From the NCBI RefSeq assembly GCF_016756535.1, contig NZ_AP023247.1, forward strand, positions 2,604,501 through 2,668,500: DNA of 64,000 nucleotides, written 5' to 3'. The notes beneath the pieces were generated by a model. It saw nothing but the letters and a program-made list of their open reading frames with translations, was not told the origin of the DNA and did no database searches. The translations under genes and the position numbers were made by a program. Of this stretch, positions 25,275 to 33,790 are shown piece by piece. This DNA comes from Mesorhizobium sp. 131-2-1 (GTDB taxonomy: Bacteria; Pseudomonadota; Alphaproteobacteria; Rhizobiales; Rhizobiaceae). Each line of letters begins with the position of its first letter. The first letter of the stretch is position 1.

Positions 25275-26051
25275 ATGCGGAACGGGAAGCCGAGCAAGGA
25301 AAAATCACCGGAGAAGGCGGCGTCCGCCGAGCGCCACGCAGGTGTTCGTCGGGCTGATACGCAGCGCATTCCGGGATCGAGCGTGCATGCCTCGTTGGCC
25401 AGCGAGATCGGTCTTCGGATCGTGCGCGGCGACTATCCGCCGGGCACCATCCTGCCCAACGAGGCAAAATGGTCGGAGACTTTCGACGTCAGCCGCTCGG
25501 CGGTGCGCGAGGCGATCAAGATGCTGATGGCGAAGAGCCTGCTCGCATCACGCCCGAAAATCGGCAGTTGGGTGGAGCCCAAGGAGCGCTGGAACCTGCT
25601 CGACCGCGACGTGCTTGCCTGGTACGCAACCTCGCCGGACCGGGAGGTGTTCCTGAAAACTGTCCAGGAATTCCGCCACATCATCGAGCCGGAAGCCACC
25701 GCCTTCGCCGCCATGCGGCGCACGGACGAGCAGATGGCCGAGATCAGCCAGGCCTGCCGGGAGATGGGGGAGGCGCCGACGCTGCAGGAGCGGACGCGCG
25801 CCGACACGCGCTTCCACCTAGCCATTCTCAGGGCCTCGGGCAACGACTTGCTGGTGCCGCTCGGCGTGCTGATCGAATCCGCGTTCGACCACCTGTTCAG
25901 CTACACGACGCGGGAAGTCGACGACCTGCAGCATGCCCAGAAGCTGCATGAGGCGATCGAGAAGAACATCCGCCTGCAACGGCCTGACGCGGCGCGCGCC
26001 GCGGTGCGCAAGCTGCTCGCCAACACCGACGAGGTCATAAGGTCGCGGTAG
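25275..26051 (+). CDS. GntR-family regulator with FCD domain (copy 2)
   Basis: 258 residues, a close paralogue of the protein at 22424-23200: from the HTH onward most positions are identical (for example the shared blocks RIVRGDYPPGTILPNEAKW and NLLDRDVLAWYAT), while the first 30 residues are unrelated. Because the HTH regions are nearly the same, both should recognise the same DNA, probably the TTGTNNNACAA sites here. Differences in the FCD part could change the ligand. The ATG at 25275 gives the same length as copy 1. It has only a weak GGGG-type ribosome site, and a TTG at 25215 is possible. Confidence 0.87.
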   Translation: MRNGKPSKEKSPEKAASAERHAGVRRADTQRIPGSSVHASLASEIGLRIVRGDYPPGTILPNEAKWSETFDVSRSAVREAIKMLMAKSLLASRPKIGSWVEPKERWNLLDRDVLAWYATSPDREVFLKTVQEFRHIIEPEATAFAAMRRTDEQMAEISQACREMGEAPTLQERTRADTRFHLAILRASGNDLLVPLGVLIESAFDHLFSYTTREVDDLQHAQKLHEAIEKNIRLQRPDAARAAVRKLLANTDEVIRSR

Positions 26052-26347
26052 GTCGCGATCGACCTAGTCCTGTCTCGGACGGCCGAAATCGGCAAGCAGC
26101 TCGCCCTTGGCTTTCTCCAGCACTCTTGTGCGTTATTCAGCGCGTCGCTGTGCCCGGTTACCTCGGCCGTCTTGCGGTCATGGCACCACTCCTTTCATGG
26201 CGGAAACTCCGCGTGGGACTGCCGGTTCCCACGGTGTCGCGGATTTCTGGAGCGACGGATTTGCCCGTCGTGGCGCTGCTCGTTGCCCGCCAATGGGCCG
26301 AATAGTGGCCCGAACCGCTCGACTTGGAACCGCGGACAGGAAACGCC

Positions 26348-27580
26348 TTGACGACATTGTCTCGCAGTGTGGCCAACAGCCCGGGCATCGACAGCGGTTA
26401 CGCCTGGATGCGGCTCACCGTCTCGGTGCTTCTGGCGACGATCGGCGGTGTCGGCATGTGGGCCGTGGTCGTGGTGCTGCCGGCGGTGCAGGCGGAGTTC
26501 GGCATCGACCGGGCCGCGGCCTCGATGCCCTATACCGCGACCATGGTCGGCTTCGCCGCCGGCAATGTGCTGGTTGGCCGCGCCATCGACCGCATGGGCT
26601 ACTGGATCCCGGCGCTTGTCTCCGCTGCGGCGCTCGGCGCCGGTTTCCTGCTCGCCTCGCTCACCAGTTCGATCCTCACCTTCACCCTGGTCCAGGGGCT
26701 TCTGATCGGCGTGGGGACGTCGGCGATCTTCGGTCCGCTGATCGCCGACATTTCGCACTGGTTCAACCGGCGCCGCGGCGTCGCGGTGACGGTGGCGGCA
26801 TCGGGCAATTACCTCGCCGGGGCGGTCTGGCCTTTCGTCATGCCGATGATCATGAGGGCAGAAGGCTGGCGTTTCACCTATGCGGCGATCGGTATCGTCT
26901 GCCTGCTCACCATGGTGCCGTTGGTGCTGATGCTGAGGCGCGGCGCTCCCCATGAAGCTGTGGCTGGCACCGCCGGCAGCCGGCCGGTGCGGCCGATCTC
27001 GCTGTCGCCGTCGGCCCTGCAGGTTTTGCTGGTCGTCGCGGGCTTCGGCTGCTGCATGGCGATGTCGATGCCGCAGGTGCACATCGTCGCCTATTGCATG
27101 GACCTCGGCTATGGCATGGCGCACGGCGCCGACATGCTGTCGATCATGCTGGCGGCGGGCGTTGCCAGCCGCATCGCGTCGGGTTTCCTGGCCGATCGCA
27201 TCGGCGCGGTGAAGACGCTGCTGATCGGCTCTGTGCTGCAATGCCTGTCGCTGTTGTTCTACATCCCCTTCGACGGGCTTGCCTCACTCTACATCGTGTC
27301 GCTGGTCTTCGGCCTGTCGCAGGGTGGCATCGTGCCCTGCTACGCGATCATCATCCGTGACTACATGCCGGCAAGGGAGGCCGGCCAGCGCGTCGGCATC
27401 GTCATGATGGCGACCATCTTCGGCATGGCGGTCGGCGGCTGGATGTCGGGCTGGATCTATGACCTTACCGGCTCCTATGCCGCGGCCTTCCTCAACGGCA
27501 TCGCCTGGAACCTGGTCAATCTGTCAGCCATTCTCGTTCTGATATGGAAGGCCCGGCGCAGCGCCCTGGCGATGGCCTGA
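26348..27580 (+). CDS. MFS transporter (monocarboxylate/OFA-like)
   Basis: 410 residues with about 12 hydrophobic segments. The loop-2/3 motif is GRAIDRMGYWIP and the symmetrical loop-8/9 motif is SGFLADRIGAVKTLL. The sequence resembles MFS members that carry organic acids. No ATG precedes the first helix closely: a TTG at 26348 with AGGAAA 5 bases upstream is taken as start, and the ATG at 26408 is the alternative. It follows the GntR copy 2 gene after a 296-bp gap in which no gene or clear signal was found. It may import the substrate of the neighbouring dehydrogenases. Confidence 0.8.
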   Translation: MTTLSRSVANSPGIDSGYAWMRLTVSVLLATIGGVGMWAVVVVLPAVQAEFGIDRAAASMPYTATMVGFAAGNVLVGRAIDRMGYWIPALVSAAALGAGFLLASLTSSILTFTLVQGLLIGVGTSAIFGPLIADISHWFNRRRGVAVTVAASGNYLAGAVWPFVMPMIMRAEGWRFTYAAIGIVCLLTMVPLVLMLRRGAPHEAVAGTAGSRPVRPISLSPSALQVLLVVAGFGCCMAMSMPQVHIVAYCMDLGYGMAHGADMLSIMLAAGVASRIASGFLADRIGAVKTLLIGSVLQCLSLLFYIPFDGLASLYIVSLVFGLSQGGIVPCYAIIIRDYMPAREAGQRVGIVMMATIFGMAVGGWMSGWIYDLTGSYAAAFLNGIAWNLVNLSAILVLIWKARRSALAMA

Positions 27581-27722
27581 CGGCTGGCCGCACGGTGCCG
27601 GTCGCTTGACAAGGGCGACAGGCTGCGCGACGCCAGATTGCGCGGCGAGGGACTGGCATGGCGATACCGGCAAAAATCATCGTTTCGCGGCCCGGCCCGG
27701 CTGATGGCGCGGCACCGGGAGC

Positions 27723-28757
27723 GTGGCGGTGATCAAGCCGCGCTCGCGCCGCGGCGGCGGCCGCCCGACCATTGCCGATGTGGCGCGCAAGGCCGGCGTC
27801 GGCGCCATCACCGTATCGCGGGCACTGCGCGAGCCGGAGCGCGTTTCGGAGGATTTGCGCCGCCAGATCCAGGCCGCCGTCGACGAACTCGGCTATGTCC
27901 CCGACCCGAATGCGAGAGCACTCGCCTCGGCCCGCGCCGAGGTGTTCGGCGTTCTGGTGCCGTCGCTCACCAACAACGTCTTCGCCGAAGTGGTGCGCGG
28001 CATATACGACAGCCTGTCGGACGGCCCGTTCCGCGTCCAGCTCGGCAACACCCATTATTCCGGCCTCGAGGAGGAGCGCCTGCTGCAGGTGTTCGCACCG
28101 CAGCGTCCGGCGGCGCTGATCGTAGCCGGGATCGACCAGACGCCGACCTCGCGAAAACTGCTGGAGAGCGCGGGCTGCCCGGTGGTGCAGGTGATGGAGA
28201 CCGGGCCCGACCCGGTCGACATGCTGGTCGGCTTCTCGCATTTCGACGGCGGCAGGATAGCGACCGAGCACCTGATCGAGGCAGGCTACCGGCGGATCGG
28301 CTTCATCGGCGCCCGTATGGATCCGCGCTCACAGCGGCGCCTGGCCGGCTATCGCGCGGCAATGGAGAAGGCCGGCCTGTTCGACCCGCGGCTGATCACC
28401 ACCACGCCGCTATTATCCAGTGTGACGCTCGGCCGCGAGCTGCTCCGCGATGCGCTGGCCAAGATGCCGGCGCTCGACGGCGTCTTCTGCAACAATGATG
28501 ACATCGCGCTCGGCGTTCTGTTCCAGTGCCATAGCGCGGCACTCGACGTGCCGAAGACCATCGGCATTGTCGGTTTCAACGACCTCGAGATGATGCAGGC
28601 AGCGTTTCCACCGCTCACCAGCGTCCGCACCCCTCGCTATGAAATCGGCCGCCAGGCGGTCGCCATGGCGCTGGCGGCGATCGCAGGGCGGAGGCCGGAG
28701 CAGCGGGTCGTCGATCTCGGTTTCGAGCTGATGCGCCGCGAGAGCACCGCACGTTGA
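27723..28757 (+). CDS. LacI-family transcriptional regulator
   Basis: 344 residues. The N-terminal LacI helix-turn-helix is clear (TIADVARKAGVGAITVSRALREP, residues about 16-38), followed by a periplasmic-binding-protein-like sensing domain (FGVLVPSLTNNVFAEVVRGI; GIVGFNDLEM). It resembles GntR(LacI)-type gluconate repressors in length and HTH. The importer and gluconokinase genes downstream are the likely targets, and a LacI-type operator lies 45 bp after its stop. The start is GTG at 27723 or GTG at 27729; GGGAG is better spaced for the second. Confidence 0.9.
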   Translation: MAVIKPRSRRGGGRPTIADVARKAGVGAITVSRALREPERVSEDLRRQIQAAVDELGYVPDPNARALASARAEVFGVLVPSLTNNVFAEVVRGIYDSLSDGPFRVQLGNTHYSGLEEERLLQVFAPQRPAALIVAGIDQTPTSRKLLESAGCPVVQVMETGPDPVDMLVGFSHFDGGRIATEHLIEAGYRRIGFIGARMDPRSQRRLAGYRAAMEKAGLFDPRLITTTPLLSSVTLGRELLRDALAKMPALDGVFCNNDDIALGVLFQCHSAALDVPKTIGIVGFNDLEMMQAAFPPLTSVRTPRYEIGRQAVAMALAAIAGRRPEQRVVDLGFELMRRESTAR

Positions 28758-28801
28758 AACACGCAGAAGCGACTGTGCAAATGCCGGTTTACACTGCTCC
28801 A

Positions 28802-28815
28802 TGGTAGCGCTACCA
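28802..28815. promoter_or_regulatory. LacI-family operator (perfect 14-bp palindrome TGGTAGCGCTACCA)
   Basis: TGGTAGCGCTACCA is a perfect palindrome centred on CG, the classic form of LacI/GalR-family operators. It lies 45 bp after the LacI gene and 247 bp before the importer's first gene, upstream of the likely promoter at about 28869-28900. Confidence 0.75.
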
Positions 28816-28852
28816 ACAGTTTCGCCGGGGAATTCAAAGCAAGATGAGGGAC

Positions 28853-28899
28853 TGTTTATTATATATAAGTGACAGCTCATGCTTGTTTATTATATATAA
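28853..28899 (+). promoter_or_regulatory. AT-rich direct repeat and probable promoter of the third sugar operon
   Basis: TGTTTATTATATATAA occurs twice (28853-28868 and 28884-28899), 31 bp apart, about three helical turns. This is very AT-rich for the window. The second copy includes TATAAT (28895-28900); GTGACA at 28869-28874 could be the -35. The repeat may be an activator site or a duplicated promoter. The remainder of the gap 28758-29061 holds a small CCCCTT/AAGGGG-type stem near 28917-28929 and no gene. Confidence 0.45.
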
Positions 28900-29061
28900 T
28901 ATGCTAGCTTTGTTTTCCCCTTGAAGGGGACGGAGGAGGGGGCATCGGGTCGGCAAACGGCCACCTGAAAGGCGCCATGGCAAGGCTGGAGGGCCTCGCC
29001 GGATGTGGATAGGCGCCTGATCACGCAGCATCAGACAGAACTGCAACCGGGAGGAATATCG

Positions 29062-30186
29062 ATGATCAAGTCACTTGTTGGTGGCATCGTTGCCGCCACT
29101 GCATTCGTTATGCTGAGCTCATCGGCGATCGCCGATCCAGAGATCGTCAAGGGGCCGGCAGCCGAGCCCGACTGCTTCGCGCCCTGGGCGGCCGATACGC
29201 AGTTCTTCAAATTTCCAAAGAAGGATGGCCCGTACCGCATAGCGCTCGCCAATGGCTACATCGCCAACACCTGGCGCATCCAGATGATCCAGACGGCCAA
29301 GGCCTATGCCGCGCAAAAAGACGTCGCGGCAAAGCTGAAGGAATTCAAGGTCGTATCGACGGGGGAAGATGTCCCGGCGCAGATCTCGGCGATCAACAAC
29401 TTCATCGATTCCGGCTTTGACGCGATCGTCGTCAACGCGCAGAACCCGACCGCCTTCGGACCGGTGATCAAGCGCGCCAAGGAAGCAGGCGTCGTGCTTG
29501 TCGCCTTCGACAACATCCTCGACACCAAGGACGCCATCAACGTCAATGTCGACCAGAAGGGTCTGGGCGAATTGTGGGGCAAATGGCTCGTCAGCCATAT
29601 TCCGGATGGCGGCAAGATCCTCGAGGTGCGCGGTGTTGCCGGCACGTCGGTCGACACCGATCGCCACAATGGCATCCATGAGGTCTTCGACGCTTCGGGC
29701 AAGAAATGGGACATCACCGAAGTCGCCGGCAAGTGGGACGATCCGACAGCGCAGAAAGTCACCGCTGACGCCATCGCCACCAACGGCCCGTTCGTCGGCA
29801 TCACCGGCCAGGGCGGCGACACCGGCATCGTGCAGGCGATGATCGATGCCAAGCATCCGTTCGTGCCATTCGGCGGCGAGACGGAGAACGGCTTCCGCAA
29901 ATTCTGCGCCGCGCACGCCGCGGACGGTCTGAAATGTTCGTCGGCCGGCACCGGCCCCGCCCAGGTGGCGGTCGCCATCAAGACGGCGATCTCGGCACTT
30001 GAAGGCAATGTCGTGCCGCAGTCGGTGAAGCTGCCGCTGGCGATCGTCGAGGATCCCAACTTCAAGGCGGGTCAGGATTTCTTCCCTGACCAGTCCGACA
30101 ATTTCTTCGTCGGCAATTCCTTCCCCACCTGCGGCATCAATTTCACCGCGCAGGAAATCATGGGACAGACCAAGGCGGACCAGTGA
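29062..30186 (+). CDS. Sugar ABC transporter periplasmic substrate-binding protein
   Basis: 374 residues with a Sec signal peptide (cleavage probably after AIA, residue 24). The mature protein is of the periplasmic-binding-protein-1 class (IALANGYIANTWRIQMIQTAKAYA; NNFIDSGFDAIVVNAQNP; GITGQGGDTGIVQAMIDA) and is longer than the ribose type. GGGAGGA precedes the ATG. It opens an operon with an ATPase, two permeases and gluconokinase, under a LacI-type operator, which suggests a sugar or aldonate ligand. A strong hairpin follows 9 bp after the stop. Confidence 0.9.
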   Translation: MIKSLVGGIVAATAFVMLSSSAIADPEIVKGPAAEPDCFAPWAADTQFFKFPKKDGPYRIALANGYIANTWRIQMIQTAKAYAAQKDVAAKLKEFKVVSTGEDVPAQISAINNFIDSGFDAIVVNAQNPTAFGPVIKRAKEAGVVLVAFDNILDTKDAINVNVDQKGLGELWGKWLVSHIPDGGKILEVRGVAGTSVDTDRHNGIHEVFDASGKKWDITEVAGKWDDPTAQKVTADAIATNGPFVGITGQGGDTGIVQAMIDAKHPFVPFGGETENGFRKFCAAHAADGLKCSSAGTGPAQVAVAIKTAISALEGNVVPQSVKLPLAIVEDPNFKAGQDFFPDQSDNFFVGNSFPTCGINFTAQEIMGQTKADQ

Positions 30187-30195
30187 CCTGATCGA

Positions 30196-30226
30196 CCGGC
30201 GCCGCGGAGACGCTTCGCGGCGCCGG
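30196..30226 (+). terminator. 11-bp GC-rich hairpin after the binding-protein gene
   Basis: CCGGCGCCGCG pairs with CGCGGCGCCGG around a 9-base loop. No strong T-run follows, and the ATPase gene begins 40 bp later. It probably stabilises the binding-protein message or cuts down read-through. Confidence 0.6.
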
Positions 30227-30266
30227 CCTTCCGCCATCTTGAAGTGAAAGCTGCCCTGGAGGGTCG

Positions 30267-31811
30267 ATGGACGGCGCGGTTCCGCTCTTCCGCATGGAAG
30301 GCATATCCAAACGCTACGGCGGCGTGCGGGCGCTGGAAAAGGCCGAGCTTTCGGTCACGGCTGGCAGCATCCACGCCATCCTCGGCGAGAACGGCGCCGG
30401 CAAGTCGACCTTGATCAAGGTCATGGCGGGGGTCGTGGCGCCCGACGAGGGCCGCATGATGCTCGACGGAAGCGAGGTAAGCTTCGCTTCGCCGGCCGCC
30501 GCCAACCAGGCCGGCATCGTCTGTATCTTCCAGGAACTGTCGCTGGTTCCCGAGCTCAGCGTCGCCGACAACATCGTCATTTCCGATCCACCGACGCGCT
30601 TCGGCATGATTGACCGCAAGGCGCAGCGCCGCATCGCCGAAGAGGCGCTGGCGCGCGCCGGTGCGACCGACATCCACCCGCTGGCGCTGGTCAAGGATCT
30701 GCCGCTGTCGCGGCGGCAGATGGTCGAGATCGCCAAGGCACTGGCACGCAAGCCGCGCATCCTGATCCTCGACGAAGCAACCTCGGCGCTGGCCGCGGCC
30801 GACGTCGCCAAGATATTCGGCGTGCTGAAGCGGCTGCGCTCGGAAGGGCTGGCGCTGCTCTACATCTCGCATCGCATGAACGAGATCGCCGAGCTTGCCG
30901 ACCAGTGCACCGTCTTCCGCAACGGCCGCAACGTCGCGAGCTACGCGGCCGGCTCGAAGAGCGATAGTGAAGTCGTCGAACTGATGATCGGACGCGAATA
31001 CAGCCATATATTTCCCTCGAAGCCGGCGCGGCACGCTGCCGCCGTTCCGGTGCTGGAGGCGCGCAAGCTGTCCTGGACCGACAGGCTGGACAATGTTTCG
31101 CTGACGGTCAGGGCCGGCGAGATCGTCGGCCTCGGCGGTCTCGATGGCCAGGGCCAGCGGGAATTGCTGCTTGCCTTCTTCGGCGTGCTGCGTGGCCTTA
31201 CCGGCGAGATCCTGATCGACGGCAAGCCGGTCGCGATCGCCAGCCCGTCAGACGCGCGCGACGATCGGATCGGCATGGCGCTGATCCCGGAGGACCGCAA
31301 GACCGAAGGACTGATGCTGCCGATGACGGTGCGCGAGAACCTCTCCTTCGCGGCGCTTGACAGGCTGTCCAAGGCTGGTGTCATCGATCGCGCCGCCGAG
31401 CAGAGGCTGATCGACGGCATGGTGGAGCTGCTGGCGATCAAGACGGCGGGCCTCGACATTCCGGTCGGCGCGCTGTCGGGCGGCAACCAGCAGAAGGTGG
31501 TCATCGCCAAATGGCTGATGCGCCAGCCGCGCATCATCCTGCTCAACGATCCGACGCGCGGCATCGATGTCGGCACCAAGCAGGAGCTCTACCAGCTGAT
31601 GCGCAAGCTCGCCGACGCGGGCGCCGCGATCCTGTTCTACTCGACCGATTATGACGAATTGATCGGCTGCTGCGACCGGGTGCTGGTGCTCTACGACGGC
31701 GCGGTCAAGCGCGAGCTGGTCGGCCCTGAGATCACCGAGCATGCGCTGATCGCCAGCGCGCTCAACATCCATGGCGAGGCCGCCGGTCCGGCGCACGGAG
31801 GGGGAGCATGA
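30267..31811 (+). CDS. Sugar ABC transporter ATP-binding protein, two-domain (CUT2)
   Basis: 514 residues with two nucleotide-binding domains. Domain 1: Walker A GENGAGKST, signature replaced by LPLSRRQMVEIAKAL, Walker B ILILDEATSAL. Domain 2: degenerate Walker A, intact LSGGNQQKVVIAKWL, and a Walker B reading IILLNDPTRGIDVG, in which the usual Asp-Glu pair is Asn-Asp. Domain 2 may therefore bind but not hydrolyse ATP well, as in other asymmetric CUT2 ATPases. GGAGGG precedes the ATG. Confidence 0.92.
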   Translation: MDGAVPLFRMEGISKRYGGVRALEKAELSVTAGSIHAILGENGAGKSTLIKVMAGVVAPDEGRMMLDGSEVSFASPAAANQAGIVCIFQELSLVPELSVADNIVISDPPTRFGMIDRKAQRRIAEEALARAGATDIHPLALVKDLPLSRRQMVEIAKALARKPRILILDEATSALAAADVAKIFGVLKRLRSEGLALLYISHRMNEIAELADQCTVFRNGRNVASYAAGSKSDSEVVELMIGREYSHIFPSKPARHAAAVPVLEARKLSWTDRLDNVSLTVRAGEIVGLGGLDGQGQRELLLAFFGVLRGLTGEILIDGKPVAIASPSDARDDRIGMALIPEDRKTEGLMLPMTVRENLSFAALDRLSKAGVIDRAAEQRLIDGMVELLAIKTAGLDIPVGALSGGNQQKVVIAKWLMRQPRIILLNDPTRGIDVGTKQELYQLMRKLADAGAAILFYSTDYDELIGCCDRVLVLYDGAVKRELVGPEITEHALIASALNIHGEAAGPAHGGGA

Positions 31812-31824
31812 AGGGGATCATAGC

Positions 31825-32805
31825 GTGAGGGACTGGCGCTACTGGCTGGCTGAACAGCGCGGAACGCTGCTCGCATTCGGCATCTTCGTCGCCATGTTCG
31901 CGATCTACAGCGCGAACCATCCGGCCGGCTTCACGGCCAACGTCGTGCAGACGGCCGCCAACAAGGGCGTGTTGCTCGCCTTCGTCGCCATGGCGCAGAC
32001 CCTGGTGGTGATCACCGCCGGCATCGATCTATCCGTCGGCATGATCTTCACGCTGACCAATTGCCTGGCTTCCTGGCTGGTCATCGGCACCGGCCTCGAG
32101 ACCGCATTCGGCGTCGTCGCGGTGCTCGGCACAGGTTTGCTGTGCGGGGCGATCAATGGCGCCATCGTCATCTACGGACGGCTGCAGCCGATCGTCGCCA
32201 CCATCGCCACCGGTGCCGTCTATTTCGGCCTGGCGCTGCTGCTGCGGCCGTTTCCGGGCGGTTCGGTCAACGAGGATCTGGCCGACTTCCTGACCGGGCG
32301 CTTCTTCGGCGTTGTGCCGGCGAGCCTGGTCGCGCTGGCCGCCGTGGTGCTGATCGTGTGGGTGCCGTTCAGCCGCTCGGTGCCCGGCCGCGCCGCCTAC
32401 GCTGCCGGCTCCTCGGAAACGGCCGCCTATATGTCGGGCGTACCGATCCGGCGTGGAAAATTCGTCGCCTACGCGCTTGCTGGGCTGCTGGCGGCCATCG
32501 GCGGGCTGTTCCTGACCTTCTTTACCTATACGGGCGACGCCGCCTACGCCAGCGGCAACGCCTACACGCTGTTTTCGATCGCGGCCGTCGTGCTCGGCGG
32601 CGTCTCGCTGTTCGGCGGCAAGGGCAGCGCCATCGGCGCGATCTTCGGCGCGCTCGCCTTCCGCACCATAGGCGACCTCTTGTTCGTCTTCGATTTCGAC
32701 CCGCTCTGGCAACCGCTGTTCCAGGGCGTCATCCTTCTGATCGCGGTCAGCCTCGGCGCCTTCGCCCTGTTCAGGGTCCGCAACCGGCTGGAGTGGTTCC
32801 TGTGA
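31825..32805 (+). CDS. Sugar ABC transporter permease 1 (CUT2)
   Basis: 326 residues, multi-helical, with TAGIDLSVGMI near residue 70 and the late loop GGVSLFGGKGS near 259. Start at GTG 31825, following AAGGGG; an ATG at 31808 is in another frame and stops after five codons. It overlaps the next permease gene by four bases (GTGA), so the two permeases are made in step and probably form a heterodimer. Confidence 0.9.
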   Translation: MRDWRYWLAEQRGTLLAFGIFVAMFAIYSANHPAGFTANVVQTAANKGVLLAFVAMAQTLVVITAGIDLSVGMIFTLTNCLASWLVIGTGLETAFGVVAVLGTGLLCGAINGAIVIYGRLQPIVATIATGAVYFGLALLLRPFPGGSVNEDLADFLTGRFFGVVPASLVALAAVVLIVWVPFSRSVPGRAAYAAGSSETAAYMSGVPIRRGKFVAYALAGLLAAIGGLFLTFFTYTGDAAYASGNAYTLFSIAAVVLGGVSLFGGKGSAIGAIFGALAFRTIGDLLFVFDFDPLWQPLFQGVILLIAVSLGAFALFRVRNRLEWFL

Positions 32806-33788
32806 GCGAAACGACCATTGGCGGCATCGCCGGGCGCATGCCGAAATTCATCCGCCGCGCCGATCCGGCTGTAATCACAGCGTTTGCCTGCATCGTGCTG
32901 CTGCTGTTTCTCGGCAGTCTCTATTCGCGCAGCTTCCTGTCGCCGGAATATCTCCTGCAGCAGCTCAAGGTGGCGTCGTTCCTCGGCGTCATCGCCACCG
33001 GCATGATGCTGGTCATCCTGCTCGGCCAGATCGATCTATCGGTGCCGTGGTCGGTGGCCGTCGGCGCCATGATGGCAGCCGCGGCCGCGGCCTACGGTCC
33101 GATCGGCGTGGCGCTTGCCATCCCGTTCGGCATCTCCTGCGGCATCATGATCGGCATCGTCAACGGCATCGGCGTCGCCTATCTGCGCATCCCATCGATG
33201 ATCGTGACGCTTGCCACCAACGCAGTCGCGCAGGGGCTGATGGTGGTTTACACCGGCGGCTTCTCGCCGCAGGATTCGGCGACCGGCGCGATGCGCTACC
33301 TGGCGACCGGCTTTGCCATTCCGGCCGTGCCCAACGCCGTCGTCATCTGGGCGCTGGTCGGCGCGGCGATGGTCTTCGTGCTGACCCGCACCGGCTTCGG
33401 CCGCGCTGTCTACGGCATCGGCAACCGGGAGCGCGCCGCCTATCTATCCGGCATCGACACAAGGCGCGTGGTGATGATCGCGTTTGCCGTCTCGGGCGGG
33501 CTCTCGGCCTTCGGCGGCGTGCTGCTTGCCGGCTATGCCTCCAAGGCGGCGCAGTCGATGGGCGATGCCTATCTGCTGCCGTCGATCGCCGCCGTGGTGC
33601 TCGGCGGCACCTCGATCCTTGGCGGACGCGGCTCCTATCTGGGCACCGTCGCCGGGGTGATCCTGATCACGCTGCTTCAGTCCATCCTCTCGGTCATGCA
33701 GATGCCGGAGGCCGGACGGCAGATCATCTATGGCGTGGTCATCGTCGTCATGCTTCTGCTCTACGGCCGGGCACCGCCGAGCCGTTGA
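32802..33788 (+). CDS. Sugar ABC transporter permease 2 (CUT2)
   Basis: 328 residues, multi-helical. The family motif reads GQIDLSVPWSV, where Gln replaces the second Gly of GGIDLSVG, and the late loop is GGTSILGGRGS. The start is GTG at 32802, overlapping the stop of permease 1. It overlaps or abuts the gluconokinase gene at its end. Confidence 0.9.
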   Translation: MSETTIGGIAGRMPKFIRRADPAVITAFACIVLLLFLGSLYSRSFLSPEYLLQQLKVASFLGVIATGMMLVILLGQIDLSVPWSVAVGAMMAAAAAAYGPIGVALAIPFGISCGIMIGIVNGIGVAYLRIPSMIVTLATNAVAQGLMVVYTGGFSPQDSATGAMRYLATGFAIPAVPNAVVIWALVGAAMVFVLTRTGFGRAVYGIGNRERAAYLSGIDTRRVVMIAFAVSGGLSAFGGVLLAGYASKAAQSMGDAYLLPSIAAVVLGGTSILGGRGSYLGTVAGVILITLLQSILSVMQMPEAGRQIIYGVVIVVMLLLYGRAPPSR

Positions 33789-33790
33789 CC

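Noticed and set aside
26107..26955. A 282-codon frame starting in the gap before the MFS gene
   Set aside because: Most of it overlaps the MFS gene in another frame, and the translation is Arg/His/Gly-rich noise.
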